Positions 22,292 through 32,082 of a DNA stretch of 64,000 bases are shown piece after piece. Source of the stretch: Margaritispora aquatica (taxonomy: Eukaryota > Ascomycota > Leotiomycetes > Helotiales > Discinellaceae); assembly GCA_007644065.1 (NCBI GenBank), contig VJWN01000011.1:496001-560000 (forward strand), written 5' to 3'. The position numbers and the translations under genes are program-made. The stretch's first letter is position 1, and each line of letters starts with the position of its first letter. Below the pieces are notes generated by a model. It ran no database searches, was not told the origin of the DNA, and was given only the letters and a program-made list of their open reading frames with translations.

Positions 22292-23530
22292 TTACTTCCT
22301 TTTTCTTCGCTTCGTCTTTTCATCTACGAAGTATTGATACTTTATGCCATACAGTCGGCCACTATCTACAGCCTCAGCGGTCTTCGCAAGTATTTCGTGA
22401 CATTTGATACATGGCTTAATTTTGCGCAAGTTTATCAAGTCTCTTGTGTCTTGTTCACCTTCAACCTCTAGATCAATATGTGTATAGCCCCTCTCACGCC
22501 GGCAGAGTAAGTAGCAGTGCTTAATATATTCTCAGTCGATTCCTTGAGGGAAATCCTCAGCGTCAATCTGAATACTGCAATATACCAAGACGATTTCGTC
22601 GAGATCCAGTGCATAGCTATCTAAAGCATTGGTACTTCAAAGATTCCTTCTGTAAGCGTAGTGACTCTGGTTCACCGCATGGAAAGTTTGATAGCTTCAA
22701 TCACTTTTTCACAATTACGGAATGGTAATACCTATTATTGTCGTGCAACCTTGAAGTCAAGCTTTACGAATCGTTCGTTCTAACTTTTCCACCATTAGCA
22801 CCAAATACACCTAGCTCTAGCTCCTGCTGTATAATACTAACTCAAATATACAGTTGTGTATACGTGAATTTGACTATGTCTTTTTATCTTCAGCTCGGGA
22901 TGATACGCCACGGTCTACGGATATCTTTCATCCTTGCGTTCAGTTGCACACTCAGAATCTCGTCTACGTTGGATAGCACAGATCCAGGTTCAAATTAGGT
23001 CTTGCTGTTGCCGAGAGAGATGCTGTTATTGATAAGGTTCTTCGAATATATCTTTTGAAAACTGTATGAGAAGTGAGGAATCATCCTGCGAGAAATGCTG
23101 CAAGCCATAGGTTGTCTCGCATTCCTGGATCGTCTGGCTAGATAACATTTAGGCATTCATCATTTTCATAAGGAAATCCGCTAGGCTCACAATAAAGATT
23201 TATGATCTGAAGCTGGCCAGCTTTGCTTCAAATGAAATACCTATGCTCAACGTCCCATCTTATTAACTCGTTGCCATTCAAGTACAGTTTATCACTTCAA
23301 TCATTTATACTAGGCTCAAGCTTAGGCCCGAAGGAGCTCAACCCAATAAGGTACCGGAGAGAATTGATATGTTTAAACTGTAATGTATTCCGCATTGAAA
23401 AGACCCCCTCTAATCGGCTAGGTTGTTACCTCACTCAGCGAGGAGTAACCAAGAACACTTCAAACCAATTTCTTTACCTTCTGTTTTATCCTTGACGTAG
23501 TTGTTAGGATATCTTCTATCCAAACAACAT
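22292..23530 (-). pseudogene. Decayed protein-coding gene of unrecognised family
   Basis: The minus strand reads as protein-like sequence for over 1.1 kb but is broken by many stops and at least two frame changes. The 3' part is the clearest: from the TGA at 22534-22532 the frame is open for 80 codons to a TAA at 22294-22292. It carries a CIKCHEIL cysteine pair and a basic tail DEKTKRRKRK. Upstream pieces such as YCEPSGFPYENDECLNVI, PDDPGMRDNLWLAAFLAG and SNVDEILSVQLNARMKDIRR look like ordinary globular protein separated by TAA, TAG or TGA. I do not recognise the family. Stops of these types fit C-to-T decay such as RIP, but simple mutation would look similar. It could be a dead lineage-specific gene or part of a mobile element. 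Confidence 0.45.
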
Positions 23531-24001
23531 ATCACGAACTACCGATCTGTCGTCAGATCACAAATCTTGATTTAGCATCTTTGTTGTTCGATAGTTCGAT
23601 CGAGACAAGAGGCCATTTTCATCTACCAAGGCAAATTGTCAGTATGCGCAACGGTGATTGCTAAAATACTTTTAAAAGAAATAGCAACAAAGCTTCTTAT
23701 CTAATTCAGAATTTCCCTCGCTATATACAGTCTTCATTTAGCTATCTACATCATCACTTTCCTTCTCCGGACGCCCTGTTCTACCAAGCTAGATAAACAT
23801 TTCTTGTCCCATAAAACCACAACTGCACAATCTCCAAATGAGACAAGTCCAATACGTCATGTCTTCATATCTAGCAAGATGCCAAAATCCAGAAAGTGTG
23901 TCTCTAACGCGGCCTTCCATAAAACTCTCTCTCCTATCTCCCAACTTCTCAAGTTCGACGTCCAAGACAACCCATCTGCGACTTGCACATAGCCTTTCTC
24001 T

Positions 24002-24339
24002 CTAGCAAGCAGGTGGAGTCGATACAGTTCCCAGGGGTAGGCATTGTGCGAAGTAGCAGCCGATCTGGATGCAAGTTGAGTTGATGCAGGTTGTTGGACC
24101 AGTGTAGCCGAGTTTCTTGAGTCCGCCTGCCGGAGTTAATGTTAATTCTGCTCAATAAAACAAACATCGCTTTATCAAATATTTTGCGTAAACTGCGAAG
24201 AGTGTATATGCAGCCAGAGAGCTTGGAAGGAATTGGTATGGGGAATGAAGATCTTACATTGTCCGTAGAGATAGCCTGGCTGGCCGACCTGTGCAAGCAC
24301 AACGGTGAAGAGGACTGTGAGAGTGAGGGTGAGCTTCAT
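24002..24339 (-). CDS. Small secreted CBM1-like protein, 68 aa
   Basis: Two exons, 24339-24258 and 24126-24002, join over a 131-nt GTAAGA...GGCAG intron. Residues 1-16 are a signal peptide. The mature protein is almost only one fungal cellulose-binding module (CBM1): LYGQC, then LGYTGPTTC, then YFAQCLP, with spacing CIQIGCYFAQC identical to the CxxxxxYYSQC end of cellulase CBM1s. CBM1 domains bind crystalline cellulose or chitin through a flat aromatic face; Tyr and Phe here occupy the usual paired positions. It differs in having two extra residues in the first loop and six mature cysteines instead of four (extra at about 51 and 68), which may form a third disulfide. No enzyme domain is attached. 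Stand-alone CBM1 proteins in fungi are candidate wall-binding or effector-like proteins; that role is inference. Confidence 0.75.
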
Positions 24340-26226
24340 GTTGGAGTAGATGAAGTAATTGGTAATCTGAATTATGCTGGGTAGATATTGAAGCAATTAT
24401 GTGAATTAGCAACCACGTAGAGCTGTAAACTTGAGGGTCGTTTTCGAATTTCAAATCACAAATATTGTAACCAAGCTTTTTCTTATCATCCAAGAGCTGC
24501 CACCTCCATCACTGACTATATACACATCCCTTTGTAATAACCGTGCTTACCATTTCTAAGGTCATAAGGTCTAACCATCGCATTAACGTCGTATCAACAT
24601 CATCCATCTCATCCACCAAGATTAGCCGCGCCGGCTGCTATCATTCTTCTCCGATACAACAAATCGGTGTAATGGATTCACCAACATTTTATATTCACAC
24701 ACGCTAGTAATTGGCGTTTGAAGACGGCTGACCCCACAATCTGAGGGAGACTAATATGTCATGCATATCCGCATAGTGGTTCTGTTTAGCAGATTAAGAG
24801 CGCTGTTGGTTCGAAAATAAAGGAGCTGCTATTTATAGTGCTTTGTGTTCGTGTGATATACTGTTAGGAACATGTCTAATTTTGTGTGTAAAAAAAAAGG
24901 CATGAAATGATTTATTGATCGTTAGCCTTTAATGTGAGTGAGCATCGAGGCCTGAAGTGAGGTTGCACTTGTTGAGATTTTACCTACCTACATTAGATTG
25001 GTTATTACTTTACAGAAATTAAACAGCCAGGAACGACAGATCCGGTCTAGATATCTAAGTGCTAGCTTAGTTATACTTCTAAATTACTGTCGCTACGGTC
25101 AAACAAAGAGCATGTGAAACTTAGTTGTTAGGACATACTCACATTATAACTTTGTGGTTGCTGTGCTTGCACAATGCTGATGTGCCTTTGCCTTTTTATC
25201 TATCCTATCGAACTTAGTTAAGATTATAGAATGTATGTAGACAATAGCGAGTATTAATACACGCTGATTGTTTGTCTTCGTTCATAATAGTGAGGTTATT
25301 TCACAACTTCGAAAAACATATCTTGATACTTCGATATATTTTTTTTTACTTCACGCTCATTATGAATTACCCCTATGACACCAACAAAAATACGAAAATA
25401 TCGTCATCGTTAAGGATAAGACATGATCAATTATTTCCATCAGACTTCCCTTACCATAACAGTCAAGCAATAACCAGAACAAGCAAACTCCCTCCCAAAG
25501 GTTCAAAAAGTGACACAATCGAACTCTCAGCCCTCCCACGCCCAAGTCCAGTCCCAAGTACTTTACAGTAAATCTCTACAAGCCCCCAAGCAACCCGTCA
25601 TGATCCAGACCCCCAAACCCAACTCGAAGAAAGAGCCTCAAGAACCAAGATCGACAAACCCCAAGTCCGCCAAGCCACCAAACACGCGAGTTGCCACCGG
25701 CATGAGGTAATGCATGAGCCTCCAAACCCTTACCTCCTTCACCAAGCATTACCCCAGATGGTGCCAAGTCGGCTTAGAAAATACGAAGAACTCTCTCCTT
25801 GGCCTTCGTAGCACTTAGTGTTATTTTGGCTTGTAGCAAGATGCGGGATGGCGATCACCAAGGTGGGTAGCGGGGAGAGTTGGGAGTGGCTGACGTTTTT
25901 GGGTTCTGGGCGATGAGTATCGTTTTGGGGGATGGGGTTCCTTGTTTTTGGAGGAAAGGAGAGAGGAGGGAGGATCGGATGGCTGGTGTATATATACTTG
26001 ATTGTTCTTCTTACTAAGTCTTTTATCAGACAAATCCAATCCAAATATCTCATCACTCGAAGGGAAATTTAACTTCAAAACTACGAAGTAAACAACACCA
26101 CCTTAAAATATCAATACACAACCATACGCTCAACAACAACTACATCCACTTTATAATCACAAACTACAAACCACACATAAACTCCAGCCTCCAACCTTCA
26201 CGCTCTATCCACACATACTCCACAAA
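24340..26226. other. Intergenic, AT-rich
   Basis: No supported gene. The first part is the promoter of the CBM1-like gene. The last 200 bases before 26227 are A- and C-rich with few G, typical of a fungal promoter or 5' UTR, and a TATATATA run lies near 25988. Short open frames in between have no coding support. Confidence 0.45.
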
Positions 26227-26424
26227 ATGGGAGCCTGCATGTCAACCCGCGGACGCAGAGGCGGCTACGGCTACGGAGCCGCGCCCGTGAAAGTAGTGCA
26301 TCATCACAGTGGCGGAGGATACGGCGGAGGCGGATACGGCAGGAGAAGGGGACCTAGGATCGGGATGGGCGGCGGTGGGATGAGGATGGGTGGTGGTCGG
26401 TATGGGAGACGGAGGAGGTGCTAG
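26227..26424 (+). CDS. Gly/Arg-rich 65-aa protein with MGACMS dual-acylation motif
   Basis: A single-exon ORF with a good context (CACAAAATGG). The N-terminus MGACMS fits the N-myristoylation consensus (Gly2, Ser6) with a cysteine at position 4, the usual arrangement for myristoylation plus palmitoylation that anchors small proteins to membranes. The rest is low complexity: a GYGYG stretch, VVHHH, then alternating GGGYGG and basic RRRG/GRR blocks ending RRRRC. The C-terminal cysteine is not a CaaX box. There is no transmembrane helix. The strong Gly/Arg bias differs from its surroundings. It converges on ERF4, whose product belongs to a palmitoyltransferase complex. Family unknown; expression unproven. 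Confidence 0.6.
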   Translation: MGACMSTRGRRGGYGYGAAPVKVVHHHSGGGYGGGGYGRRRGPRIGMGGGGMRMGGGRYGRRRRC

Positions 26425-27056
26425 ATATCAGCCGGAATCCAGTGAGGGACCCTGAAGGAATATTCTTTGATGGGATTGAGGGGAAGAGCTGAAGGAGGTT
26501 GTGTTGGAGCAAGCTAGAGTGTGTGATATTATTTGAGGATGGGAAGAAGGCAAGCAGAGGAGTTGCTGTGTACGATCAGCTGCTGGTGGGATGATTATTT
26601 ATGACTTTTGTATTTTACATAACGACTGGCTTTTCAAGACTGGGTTCTTTGGCAATGAATGTATCACGACAAACAAAATGAGCGAGAGTGATCATATAAA
26701 TCGCGAAGCAAAAACTGCACTCTCAAATGTCCATCGTTCATTTGGGTATTAATAAACACAAATCATTGCGTAGCATCTCAACTCCTTCTAATGAGATGCA
26801 CTCTCTTACAACAGTCAAGCACGCACGCTATGCAGAATTTTCCAGCTTAGTACCTGGATGTACTTCAGAGATCCCATGCGCCTGTCAAGTAGAAAAACAC
26901 CAAAGAAGAACATATAAACAACCGCCGAATGGGTATCTGTAACCTCCTCCGTTCCCGTCCCCTTTACTATACACTCCTAATAAATGAAACATGCCTTAAT
27001 TATTATATGTTGTTGGTGGTATAATGAAATGTTATCCGCCATGAGTGAGGTGTGCT
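26425..27056. other. Convergent spacer between the MGACMS gene and ERF4
   Basis: About 630 bases, probably the two 3' UTRs. No gene seen. Confidence 0.5.
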
Positions 27057-28910
27057 TTACAATTGGGGCACACCAAGAAGTGACCTATGGTTCTGATCAT
27101 CCATCTGTGACTCGTCGGGTGGTATCGAGGATGGATAAGATATTTCCGGATCAGGGACTTGGATATCAAGCTATTGCTAATCAGCAGACGTCATTAGAGC
27201 ACACAGAACAACTCACATTCATATACCCTGTCCTCCTCAATGGCACAATCCTTGGAGCACTATCAGGCCCATCCTTACTTTTACTCTCCATTTCCCTATT
27301 CCACTCCTCAAGATACCTCTCTACCTTATTTAGCCTGCCTTTGACTGCCGTGAATCCCAAATCATCCCATAACCAGCCTGTCAGAAGTCCCAATGCAACA
27401 TCAAGCATATTTCGGAATCCCCAAGGCGAGAAAGCTGGTATCAGCTCGTTGTTGACTTTCTCAACCAGTTGCCGAAATTCTTGCTCTGAAACACCTGCAG
27501 GGTCGAGAATTTCTGGGTAAAGATTGGAAAACGTAGGCGCAAGATCTCCCTCTATCATCCAATCCCGCCTTATCCGTATGATGCGAGTAGTTTGGTAAAG
27601 TGATGATGAGAGCGGTACATGAGGATTCATATGTGGAAAGCAAGGATGCTGTGGCCCCCATTCCTCTGCTGCCATTCCAGCAGGCCCATCAGAACCAAGT
27701 ATTGACGAAGCTTCCGAGGATAAAGCAGGACCAATTCCGCCAGCTAGTGAAGTACTTGAAGCATTGTGAGGCAGCGCTGAGTTTCCTTGAGACTGGTACA
27801 CAGTCTCCGGTCCACGTTCAAGATCTGCCATTGTTGAAGGATCAAAGGACAATCCGTTGGATCGATTTTCACTTTGTCCTGGTTCCCTAAACCCTGTTGG
27901 TTGTCTTTGGAATGTTGTTTCGTCCTCGTTCCTCGCTATACCCTTTCCTTTATCTAATCTTGGAGTGGTTGGTGAATTTTCACCGCTTTTCTTCCTGGCG
28001 ATATCAATACTCACACTCCTGGGTAAAGAAATTCGATGGCTGGTCCCAGTCGAACTACCACTTCTTTCAACCTGCAGACTCGCCCTCGTAGAGGCAGAGT
28101 GTCGCTTTTGTCTCTGCTCCGGCAGAGTTAACAATGGGTATTCTCCTCCAGCAGCAGCTCCTTCTCTTGCAGAGCTGATATCGGGGTGTTCGAGGGGCAC
28201 AGCAATAACGTCCTGAGACCTGTCTCTCCTGCTCCTAACCTCGGATCGTTGCGACGGTCCTCTTGGTGTCGAATTGCTCGGGTTCCACAAGCGTGCAGGA
28301 GTCGGTCGTCGACCTCGGCCTCGAACAATTGATCCAGAACGACTGCGAAATGGAGAAGCAAATTCGGGATTCCCGCCGCCGACGAAAGCGTTACGCAGAC
28401 TCCAACGTGTGGGCGATGTCACACGAACCTGCGGCTCAGCTGATCGCTCTGCGGGGATCGGCGACGGCGAGGGATATGGTGGTTGAAAGGATGGTGAGGG
28501 TATACGGGGATTGTTGTGAACGGAAGGGTTGGTGGTGTTTGTTGCGGTTGTTATGGAGGATGGTGTCGGGTTGTGGGCAGAAGAAGGACCTGCTTGCGAC
28601 GCCGTTTCAACGACGCCTTGACGGCGAAGGAATGGGAATTCTTCCTGGCGGTGGAAGGTTGTGTTTCGTGAATATGCTTGAGTCGTGAATTTAGGTTAAT
28701 GTTCGAGTAATTATGCGTACTAATGCGTATTGTTGTAGTAGTAGTGGTGGTAGTAGTAGTAGTGGCAGATGCAAACGCGGATGTAGTGCTTCTTCTTCTC
28801 CTGTTGTGCTGCAGGATTGAGCTCAGCGCCAAACAAGAACAGGAAGCTCCGAAATAAGCGAATCGATTTGGAGAAAAACCCGAAAAGTCTATGTCAACCA
28901 GAACATTCAT
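27057..28910 (-). CDS. ERF4: Erf4-domain subunit of the Ras palmitoyltransferase
   Basis: Three exons (28910-28721, 28676-27217, 27170-27057) give 587 residues. Erf4 is the partner of the DHHC enzyme Erf2 at the ER/Golgi that palmitoylates Ras; it resembles animal GOLGA7. The Erf4 domain spans about 405-570: HPCFPHMNPH, TRIIRIRRDW, FSPWGFRNMLDVALGLLTGW and RYLEEWN. The last exon continues it as GYMN then LDIQVPDPEI, matching the family, and was found by splicing out a 46-nt intron. The N-terminal 400 residues are disordered (Ser, Arg, Pro). Exon 1 is joined by a 44-nt GTACGC...CAAG intron and encodes a poly-Thr run. The first exon is the least certain part, though it gives an exact in-frame join, and the long frame of exon 2 has no early ATG of its own. 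Confidence 0.85.
28731..28766. repeat. Trinucleotide repeat coding poly-Thr in ERF4 exon 1
   Basis: GTA/GTG trinucleotides in tandem on the plus strand read as ACN threonine codons on the minus strand. Confidence 0.8.
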
Positions 28911-31339
28911 CCTCACTCTCCTCAAGACTCAAAAGATACAGATCCCATAGAGATCCAATTCTGACTCCAATGCGAACAGATTGAGGATGTGACAAGAAAG
29001 ATGAATCGACGAGGCGCAAAGTGGTACAGGTCGACGATGAAACCACCTGGGGGAGCGCACACCAAAGTATGACCACTGCTGCAATACCTCCAAATACCTT
29101 GTCTGTGTTGTAATGTTCCTAGCGGGGAAGAGAATATTGGAATTGATTGAGTTCAAGGAATACGGAAAATATTTATCACATCACATCACAGCAGGGCAGG
29201 GCACACACAGGGCAGGGCATGACATGCTTCATATATCTGTAAGTGACAATCAATACTCAAGCACTTTTGTGGTACGAAAGCCTAAAACCCCCCATGTCCC
29301 TGGATGATGGCGAAAGAAACGAAAATAGAATGGAAATGGACCTGTCATCTGGGAGGAGGCATCTCAACTGGGCCATGATCGCTTTTCGCGTTGTTCAATA
29401 ATATGTGAATAATTTCTCAGAGTCGATATTCCCAGTCTCTTCCAGTCTCTAGATCATCCAGAACAGGATAATCCGTCGACGCCTCCTTCACCGGTGGATC
29501 GCCACTCCCACCACCCCCTATCAACTTCCCTAGCCATACGCAGGCACCAGGTACGAACATTCTCCGTATATTGGACTTCTGCATTCTTCAGCAAGCAAGC
29601 AAGCAAGCAAGCAAGCGAGTAAGCAAGCAACAAGCAAAGCGGTCAGAAGAACCGATATATTCTTCCTTTTCCGTTGCCTCCCGCATACAAAGCAAAGCAT
29701 GCAACCCCCTTTTCCGTGCAACGACAACAGCAGACCTCACGAAGGCACGAAGGAGCGAATGAACCCCAATACCTCTGTCAAAGCGCACCGTATCGTAACG
29801 CGACGCGACACAACTCAACGCAAAGCACAGAGGCATGCGTACTTGTACATATGTATGCTGACCTGACTTTTTGTGATTCATGCACAGTTGAGGTTCAAGA
29901 TGTGACAGTCTTGCTCCTGTGATCGCAACCTGCAGATCCAAGTTTTTGTTTGCACAATTTCTTCAGGGGCCAAATATGACCCCAGCATCAATATGGAAAG
30001 TACCTTTTTTCTTCTTTTTTTCTCCAGTTGAAATTCAGCCTTGCACATGCACATAGTACATGCTAGTAGCCTTGCATCACTAAGGCCAGATGCCGCGTGC
30101 TCTTTTGGTGGTTTCAGCTCCTTTCAGCTAGGGGATCTCGTTAAAAGAAAATGAAAGTGGCTTGATTTTAACCTCATCGTCGGTGCAGTACCCGAGCCGA
30201 GGAGCTGGGTCAAGATGGCATTTGGAAGCAATTTCATTTTGGCACCAGATCAGCGAGGCTGAAGACTAGGTACAAACACTATTGCTTCAACCGAAATTGT
30301 TCATCTTCATGCGAGCACTTGTCCGTTGCAGCCTCAGTAACTAGAAGTAGTACTGGCTAGTGATCAACGGATATACTGCCGTTGATGGTTGCATCAGGTT
30401 GGTTGTCAGAACCGAAACGGTAAATATGCAAGACATACAAGCCAAAAGGTAAAGGCTAGAACGTTTGTAATTTCTTCTTAGAATATTCTTATTCTTCACA
30501 GCTCCTAGCAAGATGCACTTGTTCTACTTATTTCATTAGTATGCTGATCATGCAAGTCAATTAAAGGTGTGGAATATACTTGTCTACTTCAGGTATGATA
30601 TGACTCCATTCATCAAGATCATGGGCGATCGGATCACAGCATCAAATCACCTTTTCAAATCACTCAAGCTATGGTACGGTACCAGTGACCTCGATGGCTC
30701 GATTCCCACTATTCTCTAAATATCAACAAGTAGATCCCGTCCCAGCAAGAAAACAACGAAATCGAGACGAGAAATTGGTCCTACTGTTTCACTCAGCTTC
30801 AGCATTGAATGGTTTTTTTTTCGTGTCTAGTAATGCCGCAATACTGCGAATCTAATGGGCTTTTGTTTTGATATGCAATAAATTCCGAGTGGACGACCAG
30901 TCTCGATTGTAGTATCAAGGGCAATCGCGAGTGCAAGCAAAAGTCCAAGTCAGCACCAAAAGAGATATTTTGAAACAGAATCATAGACAACGTTCCAGTC
31001 TAGCGAATGTCTTCAAGCACACTGTACAATAGCTTGGCGATCAAGGAGGCATGTCTTGCATGTATCATAGTCTCCAATCATATCTTCATTTCAGCCATTA
31101 GGTAGCTACCCTAGGTGAACAAGTAACATTCAACCCCATCAACGAACAGCCTAACAATGATCCTTACTGACATAGAAATTCCATCTCTATTCATGCACAC
31201 AACCTGCCCACAAGTCCTGCGATCGTTATACTGGCCCTACTCGCAGGAACGAAAGACAAGTCTAGCGTATTGCGCAACCGCTTTGCAATTACCATGAAAA
31301 TCTTGATTGTTCTAAGCTGGGAAAAGAGAGGTTGTCAAC
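28911..31339. other. Gene-poor spacer upstream of ERF4
   Basis: No supported gene. The first few hundred bases are the ERF4 promoter. A GCAA/AAGC tandem repeat lies at 29591-29640. The remainder has only short frames on both strands. Confidence 0.45.
29591..29640. repeat. Microsatellite (GCAA)n, imperfect
   Basis: About ten AAGC units with two interruptions (GCGAGT, AACAAGC). Confidence 0.9.
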
Positions 31340-31504
31340 ATGTATCTCAACGATGAATATCGAGCTATTGAGGAATTAATTACGGAGCTGCTTTGGGCGC
31401 AAGTCACATCGTTGCAAAGCCAAATAGCAGAATCCCACTCGCAGGAAACCCGGCTACGTGATCTTCTCGGAACGGAGCAGAGGCCAGCATGGCGAAATAA
31501 ATAG
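31340..31504 (+). CDS. Short coiled-coil-like ORF, 54 aa
   Basis: ATG at 31340 to TAG at 31502-31504. The translation is strongly amphipathic: EEL, TELLWAQV, LQSQIAES and ETRLRDLLG form a continuous predicted helix with hydrophobic residues at 3-4 spacing, followed by a basic end. No signal peptide or recognised family. It could be a real mini-protein, an exon of a longer transcript, or the remnant of a lost coiled-coil gene. Composition alone supports coding. Confidence 0.35.
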   Translation: MYLNDEYRAIEELITELLWAQVTSLQSQIAESHSQETRLRDLLGTEQRPAWRNK

Positions 31505-32082
31505 TAAATGCCTCCGGCTATGCTTTCTGAATTCGCTCCGGTCCATGGTTGTCCTGGAATCGGGCAGCAGAGGAGCTATGTAATACACATAACCAGAAAA
31601 TATAAGAAATTTGATGACTGAACACAAAAACTACGTATACTAAGAGTAACTCAACAATTAAACGGTTGGTTGATTGTTTCCTAATATTAAATGTCCATTT
31701 ATAAAAGATACTATGGAGTCAAAGTTGAACAACAGTTATCACACTGGTAAAAGCCACCAGTGTTTCGCTCGAAGGTAAAGTACGCATTTACTCACAGTTC
31801 TGTGGTGTCTAAAGTACTGCTAGCCACCGTAGAATCCTCAAAATGCATAACTCAGACGCGAATCCATATCTACGATCCAGAAGCAACGATTGCATCAACT
31901 CATTCAACTAACCCGTCCCAACCATGAAGCCCATATACCAGGTATAACCATTAACCACCGTATAACGCCAGCCTGCATCACGCAGAAAATTCCATCGCTT
32001 GCCTCCCTAACCTCAAGAGACCCAACCCCAAGAAATCCAAACCACAATACCACCTATTCCAGTCCAATCCAATCTACCGACC
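31505..32082. other. Intergenic, downstream of PDE1
   Basis: About 580 bases, presumably with the PDE1 3' UTR. Nothing else seen. Confidence 0.5.

Noticed and set aside
22292..23530. Treating the decayed region as an active multi-intron gene
   Set aside because: The stops are not bounded by consistent splice signals, and several occur within single protein-like runs.
24131..24160. Alternative upstream acceptor (GAGCAG) in the CBM1-like gene
   Set aside because: It creates an immediate stop codon (T joined to AA) and loses the CBM1 pattern.
29591..29640. CRISPR-like or structured repeat
   Set aside because: Simple 4-bp microsatellite in a fungal genome; no spacers.
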